Below are positions 42,411 through 52,771 of a stretch of DNA of 64,000 bases, in pieces (position 1 is the first letter of the stretch; each line of letters opens with the position of its first letter). The DNA lies in the NCBI GenBank assembly GCA_933822405.4, contig CAKOGP040002091.1:647926-711925 (forward strand), in the 5' to 3' direction. The position numbers and the translations under genes were made by a program. The stretch comes from Cylindrotheca closterium (taxonomy: Eukaryota > Bacillariophyta > Bacillariophyceae > Bacillariales > Bacillariaceae). The notes beneath the pieces were generated by a model. It made no database searches and was not told where the DNA came from. It saw only the letters and a program-made list of their open reading frames with translations.

Positions 42411-45146
42411 TCATCGGACATCTCCGCCTTCTTCCTCTTTCTTACTGTCTTTCTTCTTCTTATCTTTCTTGGTGGTTCCACTCTTCTTCTTAGTGTCTTC
42501 TTTGGTCTTGGCATCGTTTTTCTTGATTCCATTCTTATTTGTTCCAGTAACACTCTTCTTCTTCTTCTTGGTTCCATCGCTCTCAGCCTCTGAAGACTCT
42601 TTCTTCTTCTTAGTGCCTTCTTTGGTCGTGGCATCTTTTTTCTTGTTGTCAGTCTTAGTAGTTCCAGTGGCACTCTTTTTCTTCTTGGCTCCACTGCTCT
42701 CAGCCTCGTCCGCAGCTGTATCTTCGTCATCCGCAGCTGTATCTTCGTCACCATCAGTGTCGGCGTCATCTGCGTCGGCTTTATCTGCGTCAGCGTCACT
42801 ATCGGCGTCGGCTTCGTCAGCGTCGCCTTCATCGGTGTCGGCGCCACCATTCGCAACGGCTTCATCTTCATTACCGTCACCATCTGCGTCGCCTTCATCG
42901 GTGTCCACATCACCATCCGCAACGGCTTCATCTCCATCACCGTCACCATCTGCGTCAGCTTGGTCAGCGTTGGTGTCATCATCAGCATCGCCATCTGCTT
43001 CATCGGTGTCGGCGCCACCATCCGCAACGGCTTCATCTCCATCACCGTCACCATCTGCGTCGCCTTCATTGGTGTCTCCATCACCATCCGCAACGGCTTC
43101 ATCTCCATCACCGTCACCATCTGCGTCGCCTTCATTGGTGTCTACATCACCATCCGCAACGGCTTCATCTCCATCACCGTCACCATCTGCGTCAGCTTGG
43201 CCAGCGTTGGCGTCACCATCAGCATCGCCATCTGTTTCGGCTTCATCGGTGTCGGCGTCACCATCCGCAACGGCTTCATCTCCATCTCCATCACCGTCAC
43301 CATCTGCGTCAGCTTGGCCAGCGTTGGCGTCACCATCAGCATCGCCATCTGTTTCGGCTTCATCGGTGTCGGCGTCACCATCCGCAACGGCTTCATCTCC
43401 ATCACCGTCACCATCTTCGTCGCCTTCATCTGAATCAGTGTCCCTATCGGCTTCATTCTTGTCGGCACCACCATCTGCGCTGGCTTCATCTGCATCAGCG
43501 ACACTATCTGCGTCGCCTTCATCAGCGTCAGCGTCACCATCTGCGTCGCCTTCGTTAGCGTCAACGTCGGCGTCGCCACCAGCATCAACATCGCCATCAG
43601 CAGCGTCGGTGTCGGCATCACCATCTGCCTCGGCTTCATTTGCACCCGCATCGGCGTCATCTCCATCTGCACTACCGTCAGCATCACCGTCGGCATCAGC
43701 ATCAGCTTCGTCGCCGTCGGCATCGCCATCTACATCGGCGTCATCACCGTCGGCTTCGTCTGAATCTGAATCTGGATCACCACCTGCGTCAGCTTCATCA
43801 GCATCAGCATCGGCTTCATTTCCATCGGCATCGCCAGCTGCATCGTCGTCATCACCGTCGGCGTCAGTATCAGCATCGCTATCCTCATCCTCGTCATCTT
43901 CATCAGAATCTAGATCCTCTTCATCAGAATCTGACTCGTCATCTTCATCATCTTCATCGTCTCCGTCGTTATTGTCAAAACCAGTATAGTCGCCGTGTTC
44001 ACCCGGGAAGTCTTCAAAGATTCCGTCGAGCTCTGCTTCTTCAGGCGTCCATTTTTCAAATCCAAATTCTCCTTCCAGCTCCCAGTCTAGGTTTCCGTTC
44101 ACATGTCCAAGAAACTCAACAGTCATATCGGATCTGAGCCTCTTCGTTGGAAAGATTTTATTCGTATCACAAACATGCTCCCACCCAGTCTTGGCATCAA
44201 TCTTATTCAGCAAATCCTCATATTCCGTCGATAGATCGTCATATTTGACAATAAAATGACCCTTGACTGTTTCCCATTCCTGTGTCGCTCGATGATTCAT
44301 TAACTTGGCGCTACGCAATTGCATAATTGATTGAAAGGAACTTGAATCTTCATTAAGTTCGTAGATTGGATTTTTCAGTCCTAGCCCTTCTCCTTCGACA
44401 CAGCTGACAACTTGGTTGTAGCGGAATGACATTTGACACACAGGACCTGTAGAATCTTCGAAGTCCAAGTCACGCTCTGGTCGCTTTGTGGTCCACTCCT
44501 TCATGAGGAAGTCATCCCATGGAAGAGGAGAACCGTCTTCTCCTTGATGCTCTGGCATATATACAGGATTATGCCGCATTTGCTCCAACCAATCGTAAGG
44601 ATTCAAGACCAGTTGCACGACAACGGAATTGTGCTTCTGGGAGCTTGGGTCATCCTGAAAAAATATTCCGATTCGTTCCAGGCTCAACGATACCTGTGCA
44701 TTGGGGTAGCATTCTTTCAGCGCGGACTCAAGCTGAGGAACTCCAGAGTGACGTTCTCCTAGAATCGCCAAATGAGTAATGTCGTCACGTGGAACTTGTG
44801 CAACATTATTGCTCACATCCGAGCTCCAGGTGCTGTCACCATCGTCGTTATCATTTCCACCTGACATCATCATGAGAATGAAAACGGCGAGACCTCCAAC
44901 AAATGCAAACTTTGCGTATTTGGGAATTGAAAAAGATTCTTCTTGCACCGGCTTGGAGGGCTTTCGTATTGGCGGTGGTTTGTACGCTGATTTGCTTGGT
45001 GTTGAGGCGCCGTTGCCATGGTTATATTTGTTGGAGACTAGGCTCTGCTGTTCTTCCTCATCGTCACCCCAGTCGTCCCAACCGTCATTGAGGTCGTCGT
45101 TATTGGAAATGTAGAAAGGGTTTGCTGACTTGTTGGGCGTTGCCAT
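42411..45146 (-). CDS. Type II membrane protein, sulfotransferase-like, with acidic repeats and Lys-rich tail
   Basis: Single exon, 911 aa, ATG 45146. An acidic cytoplasmic head (about 1-75) precedes one membrane helix (about 78-96). Residues about 122-385 resemble diatom sulfotransferase-type proteins: L-A-I-L-G-E-R-H-S-G near 127-136 (phosphosulfate-loop-like) and V-L-N-P-Y-D-W-L-E-Q-M about 180-190. A key P-loop Lys/Thr is not evident (G-V-P follows), so activity is doubtful. Residues about 390-790 are a low-complexity Asp/Ala/Gly/Glu array. The C-terminal ~100 residues are Lys/Thr/Ser-rich. The juxtaposed polyacidic and polybasic tracts suggest mineral or matrix interaction; that is speculation. 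Confidence 0.75.
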   Translation of the reverse strand: MATPNKSANPFYISNNDDLNDGWDDWGDDEEEQQSLVSNKYNHGNGASTPSKSAYKPPPIRKPSKPVQEESFSIPKYAKFAFVGGLAVFILMMMSGGNDNDDGDSTWSSDVSNNVAQVPRDDITHLAILGERHSGVPQLESALKECYPNAQVSLSLERIGIFFQDDPSSQKHNSVVVQLVLNPYDWLEQMRHNPVYMPEHQGEDGSPLPWDDFLMKEWTTKRPERDLDFEDSTGPVCQMSFRYNQVVSCVEGEGLGLKNPIYELNEDSSSFQSIMQLRSAKLMNHRATQEWETVKGHFIVKYDDLSTEYEDLLNKIDAKTGWEHVCDTNKIFPTKRLRSDMTVEFLGHVNGNLDWELEGEFGFEKWTPEEAELDGIFEDFPGEHGDYTGFDNNDGDDEDDEDDESDSDEEDLDSDEDDEDEDSDADTDADGDDDDAAGDADGNEADADADEADAGGDPDSDSDEADGDDADVDGDADGDEADADADGDADGSADGDDADAGANEAEADGDADTDAADGDVDAGGDADVDANEGDADGDADADEGDADSVADADEASADGGADKNEADRDTDSDEGDEDGDGDGDEAVADGDADTDEAETDGDADGDANAGQADADGDGDGDGDEAVADGDADTDEAETDGDADGDANAGQADADGDGDGDEAVADGDVDTNEGDADGDGDGDEAVADGDGDTNEGDADGDGDGDEAVADGGADTDEADGDADDDTNADQADADGDGDGDEAVADGDVDTDEGDADGDGNEDEAVANGGADTDEGDADEADADSDADADKADADDADTDGDEDTAADDEDTAADEAESSGAKKKKSATGTTKTDNKKKDATTKEGTKKKKESSEAESDGTKKKKKSVTGTNKNGIKKNDAKTKEDTKKKSGTTKKDKKKKDSKKEEEGGDVR
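42700..43980. repeat. Asp/Ala-coding minisatellite
   Basis: About 1.3 kb of imperfect tandem sequence built on 6-bp GAC/GCN-type steps with higher-order units of 100-130 bp; two nearly identical units lie at about 43190-43310 and 43315-43430. On the coding (minus) strand it encodes D-A-D-G-D-G-D-E-A-type repeats. The antisense strand reads as a long open Ser/Ala frame by composition alone. Confidence 0.85.
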
Positions 45147-45395
45147 AGTTGAGTTCTATTGAAAATAATGCGACGTTTGGTTAGTGGGAATGACGTTGAT
45201 GCACACTCCATTTACATCCTTTCATTCGTGACTCGTCCAAGTTCCGTCACACGACACGTTGCGTACCTGGTGCGTCTACCGTTACAGGCACGAATGACCG
45301 GCATCATACCAGTACAGTGCAAGTACTCAAGCGTATCAGACAGTCTAAATGTCGAAGTCTAAATGCCAAAATGATTATTTTAATATTATTCAACT

Positions 45396-47516
45396 TTAAT
45401 CCAAAGCCATGACGATGATTTGATCTTCGCGAGACCAAATCTGTTTGTCAGCTTTATCCGGTGGGTTTAGGATAACCTTAAAGCCATCCTCTTTTCGCTT
45501 AAAGCCCAAAGCGACTTGTCCCATACATCGTGCTCGCACCGCAATGTTCCAAAAGGATTCTCTGTCATCCTTTTTGAAATCCATGTAGCAGGTGGCTTTT
45601 CGAAGATATATCTCGCTTCCTTCTGCACAGAGCAAGTGCGACAAGACGAAATTCAGGTCTCTCTCTTCCGCTACTTGGGCAATCAAGGAACTGATAATCT
45701 GATTGGACATGACGTAGCTTGTGCAGTTTGCCACGGACAGCAAACTGCGTGTTCGGGTGTCGAGGATCTCGCTGATTGGAGAACAAAGCGGTCTGGTCGA
45801 CTTTCCTTCCTTCTTGTGCTTCTCGTGCAGTTGCTTCTGTACATCTTGAATGATCAAAACACTTGATAACGAGCGACTATCGGAACTCTGCATATCGGTG
45901 CCGTTCTGAACATCTGCTAGGATCAACAGCGAATCAAATCCATCTAGAAATGCCACTTCTCCCGTAGATCCATTTTCATCTGCCGCTTGCAACCGCAATA
46001 GATCCCTTCGAACAATTGGATTCCCAACAACATGTTTTATAGTGAGATTGTCTGTTGTCAGCTCCTCCTTGTTACCCTTGTCCAAGAAGAGCTCTCGTCG
46101 TTCTTTCGTCGGAACTGCGTTGAACAACCACAGTTCACTTCCTTCTTGCACGTACTCGTCCAATTGTTTGATCATATCTGCCATGTCTCTACGCCATCCG
46201 CAAAACAACATTTTCTCCTTTTGGGTGGGTGACGGAGTGCCACTGAACTTTTTGCTTTCGTGGATTGGAAAGGACCCATCGTTGACCTCATACGAGTCAT
46301 TGTCTTCTGCCAAACACAGGAGCTTGTCTCCCTTCTTTAGAATGTAATCACTTTTGGGGTTGACAATGATATTACCTTTCGAGGTCTTGACACCGGCTGG
46401 AATGGCATCATCAAAGCGACATGTCAACTCAAAGAAAGACTTCCCCACAAGTTCTGGCCACTCATCAAAGTAAAATTCGGATCCTTGAAATCCAATCAAC
46501 TCTTCAATGACATTCGCAAGTCCAGGTGAGCGAGAGCATTGAATCATGAGTCTTCCAATCACATCGTGTGCTACCACGACTTCGGAAATATTGGGAGCAA
46601 TCAAGGAAACTAAATTTTGATTGTCCACGTCCTGCATTTCGACGACTACGTGGCACTGAAGCTCCTGAAGAGCCTTTAGTGCTAGAACTTGTCGAATCAT
46701 TCTTGAGTCCGCCTCGTCGGGATCTAGATCGTCTTGCGACAACGCAATGATGGATCTAGCAGTGGAAGCACTAACTTGATGGAGTGCTTTTTCTGTGCGA
46801 GGATTTCCCGATCGGAAGATAACTTTGGATCCGAGCAATTTGAGACCGTGCTCGCGAGCTTCCACGGCCGTAGCTAGTATTTCTTCCAATTCCTCCTTTG
46901 GTTCTTCCGCAAGAATGACAATGATTCCCCCGCCTTCACTCTCATTCGCATAGGCAATCTCCTGAACAATGGCAAGTGCCTTGTCGGACCATCCCAGAAT
47001 GAGAGTATGATCCGCTTCCAACACTCGTGCCTTGCCTTCTTTGAGATGATCCACCTTCTCTCCGATTACTTCCGAAATAATGCCAATCAACAATGCAAAG
47101 ACAAGCATACCCCCAATTGTAATAACAAAGGAAACTAAGCGATGACCCAAGCCTTCTGCATCTGCGTGTGTTCCTGGATCAGCGACATAGGTCCATGCCA
47201 ACCAAGCAGACACAGAGACGGGTACATCATCGACTATTGTCAACAAAAGACTTCCAAACACAATCAAAAGAAATGTGAATCCCATCAGCAACCCAGGTTT
47301 TGCCAATTGACTCGAGGAAAGGTGGTAATCCAATCGATATTCCACTTGCTCACTCCATGTGAAATGTACTTTATCAGCAAACCGTTGTTTCGACTTTGCC
47401 AATGAATATTCGTCCCACAAGAATTTCAATATGGGAAGGAAGCCCCCTGCTAATATTAAATAGGACCAGGCGTCGCTTTCAGAAAACATGGGCCAAACGC
47501 CACTTTCGGAATCCAT
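45396..47516 (-). CDS. CASTOR/POLLUX (DMI1)-type ion channel
   Basis: Single exon, 706 aa, ATG 47516. Membrane helices at about 15-33, 75-95 and 126-150 surround a pore loop with the filter-like A-D-P-G-T-H-A-D-A at 112-120, matching the A-D-x-G-x-H-A type filter of plant CASTOR/POLLUX. Then come E-K-V-D-x-L-K-x-G-K and two RCK (TrkA-N-like) domains (I-L-G-W-S-D-K-A at 173-180, H-V-V-V-E-M-Q-D-V-D, V-V-A-H-D-V-I-G-R-L-M-I-Q-C). In legumes these channels sit in the nuclear envelope and shape nuclear calcium oscillations during symbiosis; the algal role is unknown. It is divergent from the P5A ATPase gene, 365 bp apart. Confidence 0.92.
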   Translation of the reverse strand: MDSESGVWPMFSESDAWSYLILAGGFLPILKFLWDEYSLAKSKQRFADKVHFTWSEQVEYRLDYHLSSSQLAKPGLLMGFTFLLIVFGSLLLTIVDDVPVSVSAWLAWTYVADPGTHADAEGLGHRLVSFVITIGGMLVFALLIGIISEVIGEKVDHLKEGKARVLEADHTLILGWSDKALAIVQEIAYANESEGGGIIVILAEEPKEELEEILATAVEAREHGLKLLGSKVIFRSGNPRTEKALHQVSASTARSIIALSQDDLDPDEADSRMIRQVLALKALQELQCHVVVEMQDVDNQNLVSLIAPNISEVVVAHDVIGRLMIQCSRSPGLANVIEELIGFQGSEFYFDEWPELVGKSFFELTCRFDDAIPAGVKTSKGNIIVNPKSDYILKKGDKLLCLAEDNDSYEVNDGSFPIHESKKFSGTPSPTQKEKMLFCGWRRDMADMIKQLDEYVQEGSELWLFNAVPTKERRELFLDKGNKEELTTDNLTIKHVVGNPIVRRDLLRLQAADENGSTGEVAFLDGFDSLLILADVQNGTDMQSSDSRSLSSVLIIQDVQKQLHEKHKKEGKSTRPLCSPISEILDTRTRSLLSVANCTSYVMSNQIISSLIAQVAEERDLNFVLSHLLCAEGSEIYLRKATCYMDFKKDDRESFWNIAVRARCMGQVALGFKRKEDGFKVILNPPDKADKQIWSREDQIIVMALD

Positions 47517-47881
47517 TGTAAGGGAGACCTCAGCGCGCTGGTTTCGACAGTTTTTCGCTTCAGTTCACGCCGCTGATGGTGACTGATCCTGTTTTCAACG
47601 ATCGAGTAAGGACTCTCGAGATTTACCGTAGGACGAAGACTCTTGTGCAATTCCAACAAGAGTCTTTTTGATGTCCCCGTTGATATTCACTCAACGAAAA
47701 TAACCGCAGTTTCACACACACCACCAAAAAACGAGCGAAGACAGACGAATAATTGACTACTTCGACTTTTTCACTTTCAATCAGTGCTGTGCATATTCTG
47801 AAATCTGTCACTATCAAAACTCAACTCAAACCGCAATCCAACATTGGAAGGCAAATCTTGTGACTTTTCCAAGCGCACCAA
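47517..47881. promoter_or_regulatory. Divergent promoter region, channel / P5A ATPase
   Basis: A 365-bp shared upstream region of two divergent genes encoding membrane transport proteins. I see no obvious TATA box. Regulatory function is inferred from position. Confidence 0.35.
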
Positions 47882-50800
47882 ATGCAAATCTTTTGGAAAT
47901 CATGCTTCTTGGTGATCTTACTGATAGCAAATACTAAGGCTCTTCCGGATGTTGCGGCAAAAAGTCGGCTGTCGAGGAAGCCAAAGACGAAAAAAAATCA
48001 GTTCAAAAAGTACAAATCAAAGGTGCAACCGATTGACAATGTATCTGAAAAGGCAATCGATTTGGAGAAAAATGAATTACCGATATCAGTGGAATCTATC
48101 CTTCTTCCTAGAGGAATCAAACGCAAGCTTCTAATACAGATTATTTGTGCATTCATTGGCATGCGATCGTTGGTGTTGTCCTTACGAACAGCAGGCTATC
48201 CACATGTACACACGATATGGAGGATAGTCAACGGAAATAACAACATGCCACCAGAATATCTTCCATCTATGTTGGATATCAAACTTGCACATGCTCTGGC
48301 AGCTCAATCCAAAGACATGATTCCACCCATAGGCTTGCCGGCAACGGGTGCGCTTCTTGGATTAGTCCTTTCGTCCTTGGCGTTTATGGCAACCATATTA
48401 CTTCCTCGATGGTTTCCTCAAGTGCAAGTTGCCTCAGATTTCTATGAATCGGATAATGTAAGCTACGAAAAGGGGGCAAGTGTACTGATAAAGATTCGGA
48501 ACAAGGGGCTGCAACAAGGAACCTTTGATCCAGAGGCGGACGGGAAGAACCTTCAAATCTGCAAGCTACAGGAGTCTTCGCAGACGATACGAAAAGCTAC
48601 GAGGGAAAATCTTTTAGGATTAGGAAAGAGCCATCCGTCACTCTACTTTTTCGAATTTGCTCAGTCTCGGTATTATTTTTGTCCAGAATCCATGGAATGC
48701 TCCAGTGGTGGACCAGCACTTCACAAAGCCCCTATTGCTTCCCTTTACGAGTTAATGAAAAGCGGCATGTCCAAGAAACAACGGACAGTGGCCAATGAAC
48801 GATATGGGCCTTACAATGAACCAAAACTGTCCATATCAACTGTCCAAGAAGCCCTTGTCGCACGGGTATCCTCGCCCCTTGTAGTGATTCAATCCCTTGG
48901 GAAATTGCTCGCGTGTCTGGAGGATGGAATGCGGGCAGTCTTCCAACTACTAATGGAGCTGGCACAACATGCCCACAATGCTCGACAAGCCGTTCTGTCA
49001 GCCAAGCAACTTGCGTCCGATGTCAAGACGAGTTTTCGGGATACTTCCTTGTTAAAAGTGCAAAGGCTGGTGCGTGGGGCGAAAAAGCCATGGCAGAAAA
49101 TCTCAGCCAATGAGTTGCTTCCAGGGGATGTGTTCTTGATACCGCAAGATCAAAATCAAACCGAGTTTGTCATGCCCGTTGATGCTCTGGTTTTGGACGG
49201 CCAATGCTTGGCGAATGAGGCTGTTCTCACTGGCGAAAGTGTCCCACAGAGCAAACGAGCCATGGATTTTGATGAAGAGCTCTTGCAAAAGGAGGCCTGT
49301 CTAGATCTTGATGAACATAAAAACTCTATTGTCTTTGCTGGAACTACCATGCTGCACTCGGGAACAGCAGGCTCGCAGAAGTCCTTTCCACGCTCCAAGC
49401 AAAAGGGCGTCGTACTTCTAGCATTACGAACTGGCATATACTCATCCCAAGGTCAACTTCTTGGTGCTTTGAAGGGCAGTGCTAATTTGGGTGCGATCTC
49501 GAACCCAGACTCCGAGCGAGACGCGCTCCGATTAGTAGTTGGTCTGTCGGTCTTTGCGGTTGCATCCTGTGTCTCCCTCTTTGTGCAAAGAGAGAATGGC
49601 AAAGCAGTTCCTGCCTACCGTCGTGTGATTCAATGTACTCGAATCATCTGTGCTAGTATTCCATCCGATCTTCCACTGTCGTTGGCAAGGGTGGCCAAAG
49701 CGTCCTCACAAAAGCTTCGTCAAGAATCCGATGTTGTGTGTTCCGAGCCTGGTGCTCTTCTGACGGCAGCCAACGTCGATACAATAGTGTTCGACAAGAC
49801 GGGAACTCTGACTGCGTAAGTTTGTACTTCCGTTCGATGAAATGAGTCCCTTCGATTTCTAATACGTTCCACACTTTCGTGTACAATCCACAGAGACACT
49901 CAAGCTCTTTCTCGACTCGTACCATCAACTCTTGGTTGCGAATCCAATACGACTTCAACCTTCCAAAAATTCGCACTAGCTGGATGTCATTCGTTAGTCA
50001 ATTTGCCATCTGGTGGAAGCTCAGACGCAACCGAAACAAAACTGGTCGGAGACCCGCTCGATATTGCTGCTTTTACTTTCAGCGAGTGGCAATACAACGT
50101 ATTCGATGGATCCTACACCACCAGCTCTTCAGCTTTGCTTTCAGACTTCGTTCAACTCTGGCAGATTCGATCGTTTCCCTTTGATTCAACGAAGCGATTA
50201 TCATCAGCTTTGGTACTTGGTCGACAAGTGAATGGCTCCTGTCGACTAGTTTTCCTGATCAAAGGTTCTCCGGACTCTCTTATTGATTTGTATGCAGGTC
50301 GTAATAATGCAAATTTCCGCAACTCCTACGATAGCAAGCTGGGGAACTTAGGAGCACAAGGATGCAGAAGCATCGCCATCGGTTCATTTGATCTCTCAGA
50401 AAATTCTCATCTGAGGGACCGACTGTTCCCGAATGGTATATCATGTGACAAGGCATCCATCGAGCAAGCAAAGTCTGCTGGGGCAAGTTTGCGCAGGAGT
50501 GACTTTGAATCGATCAACCCAAACGGCACCCTGTCATCTGGTCTTGATTTCTCTGGATTTGCCTGTTTTGATGCTTCTATCCGACCAAGTAGTAAGAGAA
50601 TCATCGGCGAACTTGAAAGAGGAGGAATCAAGTCAATCATGCTGACTGGAGATGCAATCGACTCTGCACTTTCCGTTGGACGTACTGTTGGCCTGATAAA
50701 AGAACAAAGAGTTGCAATCCTTGAGACAACTACACTTAAAGGGACTGCCAAACTGAGATGGAGAATTGTCAAGCAGACCAATAATGTGAATGGGTCATCG

Positions 50801-52632
50801 GTGGAAGAGACGCAAGAGAAGAAAGTTTCACTGGCATCAGTGAGTCGCATCTTTGAACTCAACCAGAAAAAGAAATGTGCAATAGCTGCAACGGGTTCAG
50901 CACTGGAACAAGTCTTTGGGGACGGCTCGAATGAGGCACTCGAGCTCATTGCTGAGAACCTCTCTTGTGTGTCCGTCATTGCGAGAGCAACACCAGGGTT
51001 AAAGAAATCAGTAATTTTGTGCCTAAAGAAAAGGTGTGAGAAAACAGTTCTCATGTGTGGTGATGGTGCCAACGATGTGGCTGCAATGAAGGCCGCAGAT
51101 GTTTCAGTTGCAATGTTGAATGGATTTGGATCAGAAGGCACAAACAGTGATGAAGACGTCGACGACAAGAGGCGTACGCAGAAACTGAAGTCTAAAAATC
51201 TCGGCAGCAACAGAAAACAACGCAAAGTGTCAAGGGGGGTTGACTCACAGAATAGAATGAATGAACATATCGAAAAAGTGAGAAAAGAAATTGATGATCG
51301 AGTTGCGAAACGAGAAAACAAGGACTATACCATTCAAGATGTCAAAGATATCGTTTCTGCATCACTTGATGCCGCAAAAGCAGAAAAAGATAGAGCCAAA
51401 AGGCTTCGACTGGGCGGTGGCGATGCTGCAAAGATTCTGGCATCGGAGCGAAATAATCAAACCCTCTCGGGGGACGAATCTATGGAGTTGCCATCTATCA
51501 AACCAGGAGAGGCGTCATTGGTTGCACCATTCTCGTGCCTCCACCCATCAATCGATGGTGTAGATGCTATCCTACGTGCTGGAGTGGCGACTGCAGCGAG
51601 TGCTTTATCATCAAAGAAAACGATTGCTCTATATTCACTCATGTCAGGATACCATCTAGCGAGCTTATACAAAGATGGCTTTCGATACGGTATGGGGATC
51701 GACTCGTGGGTTGCGTTACTGTGACTTTCTCTCTCCTCACTCGTCCAATCCTCTTCTACTATTTGCAAATCAAAGGAAGAAACATGTGGCCGATTGAGCT
51801 ATACATGCTAATAGCACTTGACGAATACGGTCACAGATCATCCTGTACATCGCGCCCAAGGTTGCCCTCATCTTGCACCCATCGACCTCCATCCTCTTTG
51901 TTTCATCCATCTGCGATTTTCTCGACACTAGCACAGGCAGTTTCTCATCTTGCTTCAATGACAGTAGCTGTCAGGTTCGGTCGCAACCTTGAGGGCAAAG
52001 GTACACAAAGGTTAACGTCGAGAATCCGCCAGCATGGCCCGTCGTATCCTGGCAAAACAGGAAGGCTGATGGATGCTCTCGTTGCAAGGGACTGGAGCAG
52101 CGAAGAAGTGGAGGATGACGAGCCAAAGCCTAGAGGACTTCTTGCCAGACCGCCATATCACCCAAATCATGAAAGCGATGTTGTTTTTATCTTCTCTCTC
52201 TTACAGGGTGCAGTGATTTCTGTCGTCAACCACGAAGGACGACCGTTTCATCGAAGAATCCTCGAAAGCCAGCAATTTTGCTTTTGTCTCTTGCTCAATT
52301 TCTTGCTTGTCCTTGGTCTAGCCCTTGAAAGCTTGCCATCGCTGAATAGCATGCTTGAAATGCGGTCAATAGAGTCTTTACGGGATAGATTCAAACTTAT
52401 TGGCGTTGGGATGCTGAATGCATTGACATGCGTTGGTTTCCAACATTTATCTGAAAAACTCAGTCATCAAGATAGCTGGAAGTGTGCTCCTTTGGCAACC
52501 AGAGGAGAACAGTGTGCAGCGGATATCGAAGAAAGGTTGCTTCAAGAAGAGTCAAAGGAAGGTCGAAATCTCGTATTTATGGCTTGTGTTTTCGGTTTGT
52601 ACCTAGTCATGGACAAGATTGTAACAAGATAA
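47882..52632 (+). CDS. P5A-type P-type ATPase (Spf1/ATP13A1-like)
   Basis: Exons 47882-49815, 49894-51720 and 51837-52632; about 1,518 aa. P5A ATPases are ER transmembrane-helix dislocases that remove mis-targeted tail-anchored proteins. A signal-like N-terminus (1-21) precedes the A-domain loop with L-T-G-E-S-V-P, the M4 motif I-P-S-D-L-P (P5A normally P-P-E-L-P), phosphorylation site D638 in D-K-T-G-T-L-T (exon junction just after), M-L-T-G-D and G-D-G-A-N-D-V-A-A-M-K. A Lys/Arg-rich insert of about 150 residues follows. The last junction is inferred: donor GTGACT at 51721 and acceptor CACAG at 51836 with a TGCTAAT branch site restore the frame leading to R-P-P-S-S-L-F, conserved in the family's C-terminal helices. 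Without it the protein would stop at 51724. Confidence 0.85.
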
Positions 52633-52771
52633 AAAGAGTACTGTACCGCAGGCACTGGTACTTGGTTCTTCGAGTTTGTGAATCACCAGTCGTTCAGTCA
52701 CGAATGAAGCGAAATCTCACCGCAACTCATGAACAAGTCAAGCAAAAGATCTTTGCAACTACGGACTTGCG

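Noticed and set aside
42469..43989. 506-codon plus-strand open frame, Ser/Ala/Pro-rich
   Set aside because: Antisense shadow of the Asp/Ala minisatellite. It is open only because of repeat composition, and the minus-strand gene has an ATG, membrane helix and folded domain.
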